Origin: Candidatus Omnitrophota bacterium
GTDB taxonomy: Bacteria; Hinthialibacterota; Hinthialibacteria; OLB16
Direction of reading: 5' to 3'
Assembly: GCA_020632575.1 (NCBI GenBank)
Contig: JACKFH010000055.1
Span: 1 to 16,918, forward strand
Length of the DNA stretch: 16,918 bases
The position numbers were made by a program, and so were the translations under genes. Below the pieces are notes generated by a model. It ran no database searches. It was not told the DNA's origin and worked only from the letters and a program-made list of their open reading frames with translations. Position 1 is the stretch's first letter, and the number at the start of each line of letters is the position of its first letter. This document shows, in pieces, positions 7,432-14,241 of the stretch.

Positions 7432-7545
7432 GTTTGAATCATGGAACTCCATGGAATTCATGGAAAGCATGGAATCCGGGCAAATTGCTTCGCAATTTGT
7501 TCTTCCATGTCTTCCATCTTCTCCACGGAATTCCGTGATTCAAAC
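7432..7545. repeat. 114-base long inverted repeat (MITE/REP-like hairpin)
   Basis: The ends are inverted copies with one mismatch: GTTTGAATCATGGAA (7432-7446) and TTCCGTGATTCAAAC (7531-7545). The centre is a perfect hairpin, CAAATTGC-TTC-GCAATTTG (7481-7499). Most of the sequence between also pairs, so the whole unit folds as one long imperfect stem with a 3-base tip. The left arm contains four CATGGAA units at 7440, 7450, 7459 and 7468 (spacing 9-10 bases), mirrored by TTCCAT units in the right arm. It lies between the divergent VOC and HAD genes. No target-site duplication is evident and it has no coding capacity. It looks like a non-autonomous mobile or REP-type element. Confidence 0.75.
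7524..7537. repeat. Palindrome CACGGAATTCCGTG, core shared with 12906-12925
   Basis: A perfect 14-base palindrome inside the right arm of the long inverted repeat. With the preceding C it reads CCACGGAATTCCGTG. The palindrome at 12906-12925 has the same arms split by two extra bases (CCACGGAAT-CA-ATTCCGTGG). This suggests that the two intergenic repeats belong to one family. Confidence 0.6.
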
Positions 7546-7601
7546 AGTAAGCGTTCCGGTTTTCCCCGCCTGGATTCTCCATTACCTTCCCCTTCATCGC
7601 A

Positions 7602-8252
7602 ATGACCTACACCGCGCTTCTTTTCGATTTTGACGATTGCCTCTTTTTTACGGTGGATGACCGTGCTCGGAATTCGGTTCTGACCCTCCACGAGAATGGT
7701 TATCACGAGGCGACTTTCGAGAACGCCAAAATGAGGATCGGCGGGGAGACCGCGTTAAGGTTGCTGGCCACCGCCGGGATCGAGGACCCCGAGATTGGCC
7801 AACGGTTGGCGCTCCACTATGAGGAGGTGAACCGGCGCGAGGGATACCCCACCGCTTACCCCTACCCCGAAGTTTTACAGACTCTGGATGCATTAAGGGA
7901 TTACCCGATGGGAATCTTTTCGGCCTCGATTCGAGAAGCGATCGAGGGGGTCCTGGAGCGTCACGGACTCCGAGAACGGTTCAGCGCGATTGTCGGTCTT
8001 GAGGACGCGGAACCCAAACCCTCGCCGGAGGGGATTCTGAAACTTTGCGAAAAACTCGGCGTCGACCCCACATGCTGTCTCTTTGTGGGCGACAACCCGA
8101 AAGATGTTCGCACAGGAAAGGCCGCTGGGACACGAACCGCTGCGGTCCTCCATGGCATCGGAACGTTACAGGACTTGAAAAGCGAAGAACCCGACACGAT
8201 CCTCGGACAGTTTTCGGATCTCATCCCCTTTGTTCGGGAAGGAATTTCATGA
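7602..8252 (+). CDS. HAD-superfamily phosphatase (phosphoglycolate phosphatase-like)
   Basis: 216 residues of HAD subfamily IA with a small alpha-helical cap (about residues 16-85). Motif I has nucleophile Asp9 and acid Asp11 in FDFDDCL; the usual DGT triplet is DDC. Motif II is Ser107 (IFSAS), motif III Lys139 (EPKPSPEG), and motif IV Asp164/Asp168 in FVGDNPKDVRTG. This set supports a Mg-dependent phosphomonoesterase on a small phosphorylated metabolite. No clear ribosome binding site precedes the ATG. The stop overlaps the start of the ROK kinase gene (ATGA), so the two are translationally coupled, and a sugar-phosphate substrate is plausible but not proven. Confidence 0.85.
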   Translation: MTYTALLFDFDDCLFFTVDDRARNSVLTLHENGYHEATFENAKMRIGGETALRLLATAGIEDPEIGQRLALHYEEVNRREGYPTAYPYPEVLQTLDALRDYPMGIFSASIREAIEGVLERHGLRERFSAIVGLEDAEPKPSPEGILKLCEKLGVDPTCCLFVGDNPKDVRTGKAAGTRTAAVLHGIGTLQDLKSEEPDTILGQFSDLIPFVREGIS

Positions 8253-9220
8253 GCAACTCCATTCTCTCTATCGATATCGGTGGCACCAAAACGATTGTGG
8301 CCCTCTGCTCTCGAGATGGCCAAGTGATCGATCCTCAGCGCGCGGGTCGTCCCGCCGACAAGGATGCTTTTTGGATTCGCGAATCGCTGTTCGAGCGGAT
8401 CGACCGCCTGCGTGAGATTCAGCCAGAGAAATTTTCCCTAATCAAATCGTGCGGGATCGGCTTCGGAGGTCCGGTCCAAAACAACCGTCCCGTTCTCTCG
8501 ATGCATGTGCCGGGATGGGAGGAGATCGACCTCTGCCGGGAGATCACGGACCGCTACGGCATTCCCGCTTGCATGGAAAACGATTGTGTGACTCAAGCCC
8601 TCGGCGAGCATGCCTTTGGCGCAGGGAAAGGAAGAGCCTCGATGACCTTCGGCAACCTGGGCACCGGGTTTGGCGGCGGGGTGATTCTGGATAACCGGGC
8701 GGTCGCGGGCGATGGCGGATTCGCGGGGCACCTCGGGCACATTTGTGTGGTCCCCGGTGGCCGACTCTGCCCCTGTGGGAACTATGGATGTCTTGAAGCG
8801 TATTGCTCCGGGACTTCGATCGGCAAACGCGCCTGTGAGGCGGTGGAGATTCATGGGGAGATCGCCGACCCCCTGGCCGACGCGATCTCGAAACTCGGTC
8901 CGGATGAGGGGGCAGGCCCTGTCCTCTTCGACTTCGCCAAGAAGGGGGATCCGCTCGCGCTCGAACTCGTGGAGGAGACGCTTGACTATCTCGCTCAAGC
9001 CCTCTCCGCGACCGTCAACATTCTGGATATCCGTCTCATTGTGTTGGGAGGCGGCGCGGGGATAGGGCTCTCCCCCTGGTTCGATCAACTCCAGAAAAGA
9101 ATTGCCGGCCACTCGATGCCGCTTTGCCGTGAGGGGTTGGAAGTGAAGGTGGCGGAACTCGGTGAACACAGCCTGCTTTTAGGAACCGTCCCTTTGTGTC
9201 AGGAACGATTGGGGTCCTGA
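8249..9220 (+). CDS. ROK family sugar kinase
   Basis: 323 residues, the normal length for a ROK kinase. I start it at the ATG at 8249 (MSNSILSIDIGGTKT), which overlaps the HAD stop (ATGA) and has AAGGA just upstream. The reading frame stays open for 68 codons further upstream, but that stretch lies antiparallel in meaning to nothing known and overlaps the HAD gene. ATP-binding DIGGTKT is at 9-15, the catalytic Asp at 112 (MENDCVTQALGE), and a second phosphate loop at FGNLGTGFGGG (134-144). The ROK zinc site is His164 with CPCGNYGCLEA (Cys174, Cys176, Cys181), and Glu183 is a likely sugar ligand. The canonical GExGH motif reads GHLGH, replacing Glu with His161. No DNA-binding domain precedes it, so it should be a glucokinase-like or N-acylhexosamine kinase rather than a repressor. 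The sugar is unknown. Confidence 0.9.
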   Translation: MSNSILSIDIGGTKTIVALCSRDGQVIDPQRAGRPADKDAFWIRESLFERIDRLREIQPEKFSLIKSCGIGFGGPVQNNRPVLSMHVPGWEEIDLCREITDRYGIPACMENDCVTQALGEHAFGAGKGRASMTFGNLGTGFGGGVILDNRAVAGDGGFAGHLGHICVVPGGRLCPCGNYGCLEAYCSGTSIGKRACEAVEIHGEIADPLADAISKLGPDEGAGPVLFDFAKKGDPLALELVEETLDYLAQALSATVNILDIRLIVLGGGAGIGLSPWFDQLQKRIAGHSMPLCREGLEVKVAELGEHSLLLGTVPLCQERLGS

Positions 9221-9231
9221 GAGACTTCCCG

Positions 9232-9879
9232 ATGAATCTTCAAGAGAGAGTCCTTCACGAAGACGATCATCTGCGCGTCTTGAACAAGCCCTCGGGCTAC
9301 TCGGTATTGAAGGACAACACCGGAGCAGCCTCTTTGGCGGACCTCTATGAGGATTCGTTCGGTGAGCCTCCGCTCTGGGTTCACCGCCTCGACAAAGGGA
9401 CGAGCGGCGTCCTATTGGTCGCCCGCACACCCGAATGCCGCGCCGAACTCCAACGTCAATTCGACAAGGGGACGATCGAGAAGACCTATTTGGCCCTGGT
9501 CAGTGGGAGTCCTCCCAAGCGGAAAGGGACCATCGACCTTCCGCTGGAGAAAGCGCGAAAGGGAAGGTTTCGAATCGCCTCTCCCGGTCGAGGCGTTGAA
9601 TCCATCACCGATTACGAGGTGGTTGGAGTTGGGGCCACCACCTCGCTCCTGATCTGCCGTCCGAAAACGGGAAGGACCCACCAGATTCGCGTTCATCTCC
9701 AGGAACTCGGCTGCCCTTTGGCGACCGATCCCCTCTACGGTTATCTTCGTGGCAAACCCTCGGAGAACCCACATCTGACCCTCCACTCCTGGAAGATCCG
9801 TTTCCAACACCCCGAAAACGGGACCCGGATGGAGATCGTGGCGGAGGAGCCGGAGTGGGCGAGGGCCGACCTCGATTAA
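9232..9879 (+). CDS. RluA family pseudouridine synthase
   Basis: 215 residues from the ATG at 9232, eleven bases after the ROK stop. A GTG at 9196 would add 12 unconserved residues and overlap the ROK gene. The catalytic Asp54 lies in VHRLDKGTSGVLLVA, and the family's second hallmark, PKTGRTHQIRVHLQ, spans 144-157, followed by DPLYG. NKPSG (18-22) is also typical. There is no N-terminal S4 domain, so in size and form it resembles E. coli RluA (219 residues) rather than RluC/RluD. It converts uridine to pseudouridine in rRNA and/or tRNA; the target site cannot be read from sequence. Placement behind a sugar kinase and a phosphatase is probably operon convenience, not a shared pathway. Confidence 0.92.
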   Translation: MNLQERVLHEDDHLRVLNKPSGYSVLKDNTGAASLADLYEDSFGEPPLWVHRLDKGTSGVLLVARTPECRAELQRQFDKGTIEKTYLALVSGSPPKRKGTIDLPLEKARKGRFRIASPGRGVESITDYEVVGVGATTSLLICRPKTGRTHQIRVHLQELGCPLATDPLYGYLRGKPSENPHLTLHSWKIRFQHPENGTRMEIVAEEPEWARADLD

Positions 9880-9981
9880 TCGGCATCTCCGAATTTCACT
9901 GTTACAGATGCTGGATGTCGCTCGTTCCTCTCCTTTATAGGAAATGCCCATTTTCCACCATTGTTCTAAAGGAGACTTATT

Positions 9982-10572
9982 ATGAGACCCATCTTACCCG
10001 CCCTCTTTGTGGGGATCTTTACACTTGCCGCCACACCTGCCACTGAGGCCGAAACCTTCATTGTCGACCAAGCCCACACCAAAGTCGGATTCAAGGTTCG
10101 TCACCTCGGCATCTCCTCCGTGGAAGGCCATTTCGACAAGTTTGAGGGGACCATCGAGGCCGATCCGGAGAACCTCGAGGACCTTGTGCTTTCAGCCACT
10201 GTCGAGGTGGGAAGTGTCAACACTGGAAACGAAAAGCGAGATGAGCACCTCCGATCCCCCGATTTCTTCGATGTGGAAAAATACCCGACCATGACTTTTA
10301 AGAGCGCCAAGGTGGAAAAGGACGGGGACGAACTCGAGGTCAAGGGCGAGTTGACGCTTCATGGAGTCACCAAGGAGATCGAATTGGAACTCGAGATTGG
10401 CGGTGTCATCACCGACCCCTGGGGAAACAAGCGAATGGGTCTGTCCGGAAGCGCGAAGATCGATCGCCAGGAATTCGGCCTCAGTTTCAATCAAATCCTC
10501 GAAACCGGTCAGCTCATGGTTGGGGACGAAGTGAAAATTCAACTTGAAATCGAAGCCGTTCAAAAGAAATAA
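9982..10572 (+). CDS. YceI family periplasmic protein
   Basis: 196 residues. AAAGGAG lies seven bases before the ATG, the clearest ribosome binding site in the window. Residues 1-23 form a signal peptide with probable cleavage after TEA (before ETFIVD), so the protein is exported to the periplasm. The mature part is one YceI lipocalin-like beta-barrel: FIVDQAHTKVGFKVRHLGIS at the start, KRDEHLRSPDFFDVEKYPTMTF in the middle, GELTLHGVTKEIEL and AKIDRQEFGL later. Some members bind isoprenoid chains such as polyprenyl quinone precursors; no enzyme activity is established for the family. It appears to be a single-gene unit with a stem-loop directly after it. Confidence 0.93.
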   Translation: MRPILPALFVGIFTLAATPATEAETFIVDQAHTKVGFKVRHLGISSVEGHFDKFEGTIEADPENLEDLVLSATVEVGSVNTGNEKRDEHLRSPDFFDVEKYPTMTFKSAKVEKDGDELEVKGELTLHGVTKEIELELEIGGVITDPWGNKRMGLSGSAKIDRQEFGLSFNQILETGQLMVGDEVKIQLEIEAVQKK

Positions 10573-10584
10573 AGCCGTCTCCGC

Positions 10585-10621
10585 CGGAGGGAGTGGGTCG
10601 CGACCGCAACCCCTCCCTCCG
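10585..10621 (+). terminator. Stem-loop after the YceI gene, probable terminator
   Basis: CGGAGGGAG (10585-10593) pairs with CTCCCTCCG (10613-10621), and the stem continues inward with GGGT (10595-10598) against ACCC (10609-10612) around one bulged base and a 10-base loop. It begins 13 bases after the YceI stop. The following bases (TCATCTTC) are only weakly T-rich, so intrinsic termination may be partial. Confidence 0.6.
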
Positions 10622-10672
10622 TCATCTTCACGGGGTTGGTCAAATCGCTCCGAAATGATCTAAACTCGAGCG

Positions 10673-11515
10673 ATGGCCGCAACAGTCAGCCCCACTTTCT
10701 CTCTGCTCAGACAGCTGGTGCTCCGTGATCTACGGGTCAGATACCGCTCCACCATTTTCGGTTTCCTGTGGTCGCTGGTGAAACCGGCCATCCTGATCGC
10801 CCTCTTCTTCGCCGTGTTTCAGATGTTTCCCGGGATTCGCGGGACGCTCACCGATTTTAAGGGATCGGTCAGTTTCGGAGTTTTCCTCTCGATCGGCATC
10901 ATCACCTGGACCTTTTTCGCGGGGGCGCTCAATGAGGGAGTCAACGCCTATTTGGTTCACCACCACCTGATCACCAAAGCGGCGTTCTACCGGCCGGTTC
11001 TTCCGATCGCCTCGGCCATCAGTCACTTCATCCATTATCTGGTGGCTCAGGCCGCTCTCATCCTCTTTCTTGGATTTATCGGATACCACAGTTGGCAACC
11101 TCAAATTCTGCTTTTGATCCCTCTCAGTCTTGTGGAACTCACCATGGTTTCTTCGATTGTGGCCATCCTGGCTTGGGCTCAGGTGTTGGTCCGAGACACC
11201 ACCCAGTTTTTAGAGTTAGGGCTGATGGTCTGGTTCTATGGTTCGCCGATCATCTATCCGGCCAACTTACCCTTGGGATTTTTCGATTCGCGAATACTGG
11301 ATTTCATCTACATGGCGAACCCGGTGGCGCCCATCGTTCTCTTCCGGCAGAGGATCCTGATGGCGAACTACCTTCGACCGCCGGATCAGTTGGACCCGAC
11401 AATGAGCGGCCTCCAGGATTACCTCCTGTTGGCTCTCCTGGTGACCGCGATTCTGACCGCCTCTGCATGGGGGATGAACCGTCGGGTCAACCACATCATC
11501 GCGGACCGGATTTGA
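10673..11515 (+). CDS. ABC-2 type polysaccharide export permease (Wzm-like)
   Basis: 280 residues with about six predicted membrane segments (roughly 32-52, 66-90, 110-135, 143-168, 178-200, 246-268). The N-terminus LVLRDLRVRYRSTIFGFLWSLV is the amphipathic interface helix typical of O-antigen/teichoic-acid/capsule ABC permeases (Wzm, RfbD, TagG). The middle stretch NEGVNAYLVHHHLITKAAFYRPVLP and the late ANPVAPIVLFRQ are also characteristic. It would form the inner-membrane channel exporting a lipid-linked glycan, powered by a Wzt-type ATPase. No ATPase gene is adjacent: the next gene is convergent and unrelated. The ribosome binding site is weak (GAG five bases before the ATG). The glycosyltransferase at 16383 and the nucleotide-sugar enzyme at 14242 are possible partners in surface glycan work. 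Confidence 0.88.
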   Translation: MAATVSPTFSLLRQLVLRDLRVRYRSTIFGFLWSLVKPAILIALFFAVFQMFPGIRGTLTDFKGSVSFGVFLSIGIITWTFFAGALNEGVNAYLVHHHLITKAAFYRPVLPIASAISHFIHYLVAQAALILFLGFIGYHSWQPQILLLIPLSLVELTMVSSIVAILAWAQVLVRDTTQFLELGLMVWFYGSPIIYPANLPLGFFDSRILDFIYMANPVAPIVLFRQRILMANYLRPPDQLDPTMSGLQDYLLLALLVTAILTASAWGMNRRVNHIIADRI

Positions 11516-11531
11516 TCCCGGATTGCGGGGG

Positions 11532-12866
11532 TTACTTGCGCGCCAATGCTTGGAGGTATTCGGTCACCCCTTGAGTATAATCCCGCTCAACCTCGGGAGT
11601 GAAAACTGACACCGAGGGTTCGTAGCCCCCTTCCGCGAAGGCCTTCTCGGTCGGCATGTACAAGAGTGAACCATTTGTCAGGCCATAATAGAAAGTCCTC
11701 TCGAAGGGCGAAGAGGCGCGCACATTCAGCGCGATCTCGCTGAAGAGTTCCAATGGCGCCGCCCAGATCGCGGTGTCCCGGTTGATGACCAGGGAGTAGG
11801 CGGGAACCAAGACAAGATTCCGGCCGTCATCGCCGACTCCGGCGTAATCCTCCAGCGCCTCCAGCCAACCGAGTCCCTCCTTTCGTGGCGTCTCGATCAC
11901 CTTCTTGCCGACGCTCAACGTTACATCGGATTGGGTCTCTTGAATGGATTGATTGACCGCCAGGATGCGAAGTCCGAGGAGATAGTTGAACTCGCCGATG
12001 TGGCTGTGAGCGAAATCGGCCCGGACACTGTAAATGGGAGCGACATTTCCTTCGGCGCCGTTGATATACAACATAGGGGCGCCGACCTTGCTTTCGACAA
12101 ACTCGGCGACAATGCCTGGGCCATCCCCACTAATTTGAGTGTTTCTGGGGCCGAGCACTGTCCCGTGCATGGCGTAACTGGCGATCAAAGCGATCGGAGA
12201 TCCATCGGGCCTTTCCAAACGGATCAGCCCGATCTGTCGATCCACCGGGCCCTCGGGGTCGACACCCAGAATGCTTTTGCCCTCGGCATTGTACCCCCGA
12301 CGATTGATGTTGGCGTAGGAGGTCCCGCTTCCGATGCCAAGCCTGGCTGGCTCGAGGCGCGATTGGGCCTCTTTCACCCCCTCGATCAACTGATCCTGCA
12401 CCCACCTCCAATGCCCGACATCGTGCTCCATCGAGAACCGATCTCCCAAACTGTTGGAGAAGAGCTCAGAGAGTTTCTGCGGCCCGACATGTGGAGCGGC
12501 GTGGGTGTGAGTGGCCGCCCACCAGAATCGGTCTTGAGCAATGCCTGTCTCCTCCTGAAGTCTCGAACCCGTCTCCAGAAAAAAGTCCGGGTCGACCGTG
12601 CAGACATCGGTGGAGACAATGACAAAGGGACCGGAACCATCGTCCATGACAACAATGCGATGGTAGATTTTATCGTGGACCCCGTCCGATTTTCGCGGCC
12701 CGTATCCATGGAGCCATTGCGGAGTCTCGGGTGTGATGTCCACTTTGACACAAGCGGCGCGGAATGTGTCGTTTTCCTTTTCAGCCTGTGACCTCTCGGG
12801 TAAGGTGGCGAAGCAAGCGATTGCTACAATGGCTAAAGGTAGAAGTCGGAAGCGGTTCAACCTCAT
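11532..12866 (-). CDS. Secreted neutral/alkaline ceramidase-like protein
   Basis: 444 residues from the ATG at 12864-12866, with AAGGAG eight bases upstream. An in-frame extension to 12917 lies in the palindromic repeat region and is rejected. Residues 1-28 are a signal peptide with likely cleavage after SQA, so the protein is exported. The mature N-terminus FRAACVKVDITPETPQWLHGYG, then VSTDVC and ATHTHAAPHVGP, is the signature of the neutral/alkaline non-lysosomal ceramidase N-terminal domain. Zinc-ligand candidates are His122 (THTH), His234 (YAMHGT), Glu373 (PLELFSE) and a Tyr near 403. It is shorter than true ceramidases (about 650 residues or more) and seems to lack their C-terminal immunoglobulin-like domain. 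Such short forms are common in environmental bacteria and their substrates are mostly untested, so lipid amidase activity is only a guess. Confidence 0.85.
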   Translation of the reverse strand: MRLNRFRLLPLAIVAIACFATLPERSQAEKENDTFRAACVKVDITPETPQWLHGYGPRKSDGVHDKIYHRIVVMDDGSGPFVIVSTDVCTVDPDFFLETGSRLQEETGIAQDRFWWAATHTHAAPHVGPQKLSELFSNSLGDRFSMEHDVGHWRWVQDQLIEGVKEAQSRLEPARLGIGSGTSYANINRRGYNAEGKSILGVDPEGPVDRQIGLIRLERPDGSPIALIASYAMHGTVLGPRNTQISGDGPGIVAEFVESKVGAPMLYINGAEGNVAPIYSVRADFAHSHIGEFNYLLGLRILAVNQSIQETQSDVTLSVGKKVIETPRKEGLGWLEALEDYAGVGDDGRNLVLVPAYSLVINRDTAIWAAPLELFSEIALNVRASSPFERTFYYGLTNGSLLYMPTEKAFAEGGYEPSVSVFTPEVERDYTQGVTEYLQALARK

Positions 12867-12905
12867 TCGTGCGTCTCCTTGGCGTGTTATGAAAACCCGA
12901 GTCCA

Positions 12906-12925
12906 CCACGGAATCAATTCCGTGG
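12906..12925. repeat. Palindromic hairpin CCACGGAAT-CA-ATTCCGTGG
   Basis: A perfect 9-bp stem with a 2-base tip, in the intergenic space upstream of the ceramidase-like gene (minus strand). It shares its arms with the palindrome at 7524-7537 inside the long inverted repeat, which points to a dispersed repeat family in this genome. Confidence 0.7.
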
Positions 12926-12939
12926 CTACCCACAGAGCC

Positions 12940-12955
12940 GTCCGTTAAAACGGAC
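12940..12955. repeat. Palindromic hairpin GTCCGTT-AA-AACGGAC
   Basis: A perfect 7-bp stem with a 2-base tip, 14 bases after the first hairpin of the pair. No T-rich run follows on either strand, so it does not read as a terminator. The closely spaced pair suggests a composite intergenic repeat. Confidence 0.65.
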
Positions 12956-12989
12956 TCCAAAGCGGTCGTCAATAACCCTGATGGATAAC

Positions 12990-13027
12990 AAAAGCCCCCG
13001 AGGGAGATCTTCCCTCGGGGGCTTTTT
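12990..13027 (-). terminator. Strong intrinsic terminator downstream of metK
   Basis: AGCCCCCGAGGGA (12993-13005) and TCCCTCGGGGGCT (13011-13023) form a perfect 13-bp GC-rich stem with a 5-base loop. It is flanked by AAA on one side and TTTTT on the other, so it can work in both directions. It lies 32 bases past the metK stop and should end the minus-strand transcript carrying metK. No plus-strand gene runs into it. Confidence 0.92.
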
Positions 13028-13058
13028 CATAAACGCGCTCTAATGAACTGTAAGCGAC

Positions 13059-14204
13059 TTACTTCGCCAGATCCGCGGCCAAGTCTGTCGCTTCCCACGT
13101 GAGCTCCGGAATCTCGCGGCCGAAGTGGCCGTAGTTGGTGCTCTTGCGGAAAATCGGACGGCGCAGTTGGAGTCGATCGATGATCGCTTTCGGGCTGAGA
13201 TCGATCGCTTTCCGGATGCGCTCGGCGATCTCGGCCTCCGGAATCTTTCCGGTGCCGAAGGTCTCGACACGAAGCGAAACCGGCTTCGCCACACCGATGG
13301 CGTAGGCGACCTGAACTTCGCAGCGATCCGCGAGACCAGCCGCGACAACATTCTTGGCCACATAGCGGGTGGCGTAAGCGGCCGAGCGGTCGACCTTTGT
13401 CGGGTCCTTGCCCGAGAAGGCGCCGCCGCCGTGACGACCCATGCCGCCATAAGTGTCGACAATAATCTTCCGACCCGTCAGACCGGCGTCGCCCATTGGG
13501 CCGCCGACCACGAATTTGCCGGTCGGGTTGATGTGGTACTTGGTGTTGTCATCCAGGTAATCGCCGGGGATCACCGGTTTGATGATCTTGTTCATCACAT
13601 CCTCACGGATCTGCTCGATCGGGACATCCTTGGTTTGAGTCGAGATGACAATCGCGTCGACACGAACAACCTTGTCGCCCTCGTATTCGACAGTCACCTG
13701 CGATTTGCTGTCTGGATAAAGGTAATCCAGTTCTTTGTTCTTCCGAACGTCGCGCAGTTTCTCAGTCAGACGGTGCGCCCAAAAAATCGGGGCGGGCATG
13801 TAAACCGGAGTCTCTTTGCAGGCATAACCAAACATCATGCCTTGATCCCCAGCGCCTTGTTCCTTCTCGCTGGATTCATCGACGCCTTGCGCGATGTCGG
13901 GGGACTGTTTGCCGATGGACACCAGGACGCCGGAAGTCTCCCAATCGAACCCGATGGAAGCGTCATCGTAACCGATGAATTTGATAGCCTCGCGGACCAC
14001 CTCGCGGTAGTCGACAATGGCTTTCGTCGTGATTTCACCGGCGACTAGCGCCAAGCCGGTGGTCACCAGGGTTTCGCAAGCGACACGGGACATTGGATCC
14101 TGCTCGAGAAGAGCGTCCAGGATGGAGTCGGAAATGAAATCCGAAACCTTGTCGGGATGTCCCTCACTCACCGATTCCGAGGTGAATAAGTTCCTTTCAC
14201 TCAT
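13059..14204 (-). CDS. metK: S-adenosylmethionine synthetase (methionine adenosyltransferase)
   Basis: 381 residues, the standard bacterial length, with AAGGAG five bases before the ATG. It makes S-adenosylmethionine from methionine and ATP in the cytosol as a Mg/K-dependent tetramer. Hallmarks are SVSEGHPDKVSD (11-22, with His16), signature one GAGDQGMMFGYA (117-128) and signature two GGGAFSGKD (259-267), followed by DPTKVDRSAAY. HINPTGKFVVGGP and TNYGHFGRE are also typical. The gene lies 37 bases downstream of the thymidylyltransferase-like gene on the same strand, so they may share a transcript. That gap is too short for a SAM riboswitch, so none controls metK directly here. The strong hairpin at 12990-13027 ends the unit. 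Confidence 0.98.
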   Translation of the reverse strand: MSERNLFTSESVSEGHPDKVSDFISDSILDALLEQDPMSRVACETLVTTGLALVAGEITTKAIVDYREVVREAIKFIGYDDASIGFDWETSGVLVSIGKQSPDIAQGVDESSEKEQGAGDQGMMFGYACKETPVYMPAPIFWAHRLTEKLRDVRKNKELDYLYPDSKSQVTVEYEGDKVVRVDAIVISTQTKDVPIEQIREDVMNKIIKPVIPGDYLDDNTKYHINPTGKFVVGGPMGDAGLTGRKIIVDTYGGMGRHGGGAFSGKDPTKVDRSAAYATRYVAKNVVAAGLADRCEVQVAYAIGVAKPVSLRVETFGTGKIPEAEIAERIRKAIDLSPKAIIDRLQLRRPIFRKSTNYGHFGREIPELTWEATDLAADLAK

Positions 14205-14241
14205 ACTTTCTCCTTTTCTTAATGTGATCTAAAAAAAATTC

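Noticed and set aside
7440..7517. CRISPR-like regular repeats
   Set aside because: The repeated unit is only 7 bases at 9-10-base steps and is part of a hairpin, unlike CRISPR repeats with 30-base-scale spacers.
8045..8248. N-terminal extension of the ROK kinase
   Set aside because: It overlaps the HAD gene in another frame, is unconserved and basic, and the ATG at 8249 gives the normal ROK N-terminus with a ribosome binding site.
11931..12791. 286-codon plus-strand open frame
   Set aside because: Antisense shadow of the ceramidase-like gene, with no recognisable domain or ribosome binding site.
12867..12917. Upstream extension of the ceramidase-like gene
   Set aside because: It runs into the palindromic repeat, and the ATG at 12866 has AAGGAG at good spacing followed by a proper signal peptide.
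13125..14048. 307-codon plus-strand open frame
   Set aside because: Antisense to metK, which is certain; the product is low-complexity and unrecognisable.
14205..14241. SAM riboswitch ahead of metK
   Set aside because: Only 37 bases separate metK from the upstream gene, too short for any known SAM riboswitch aptamer.
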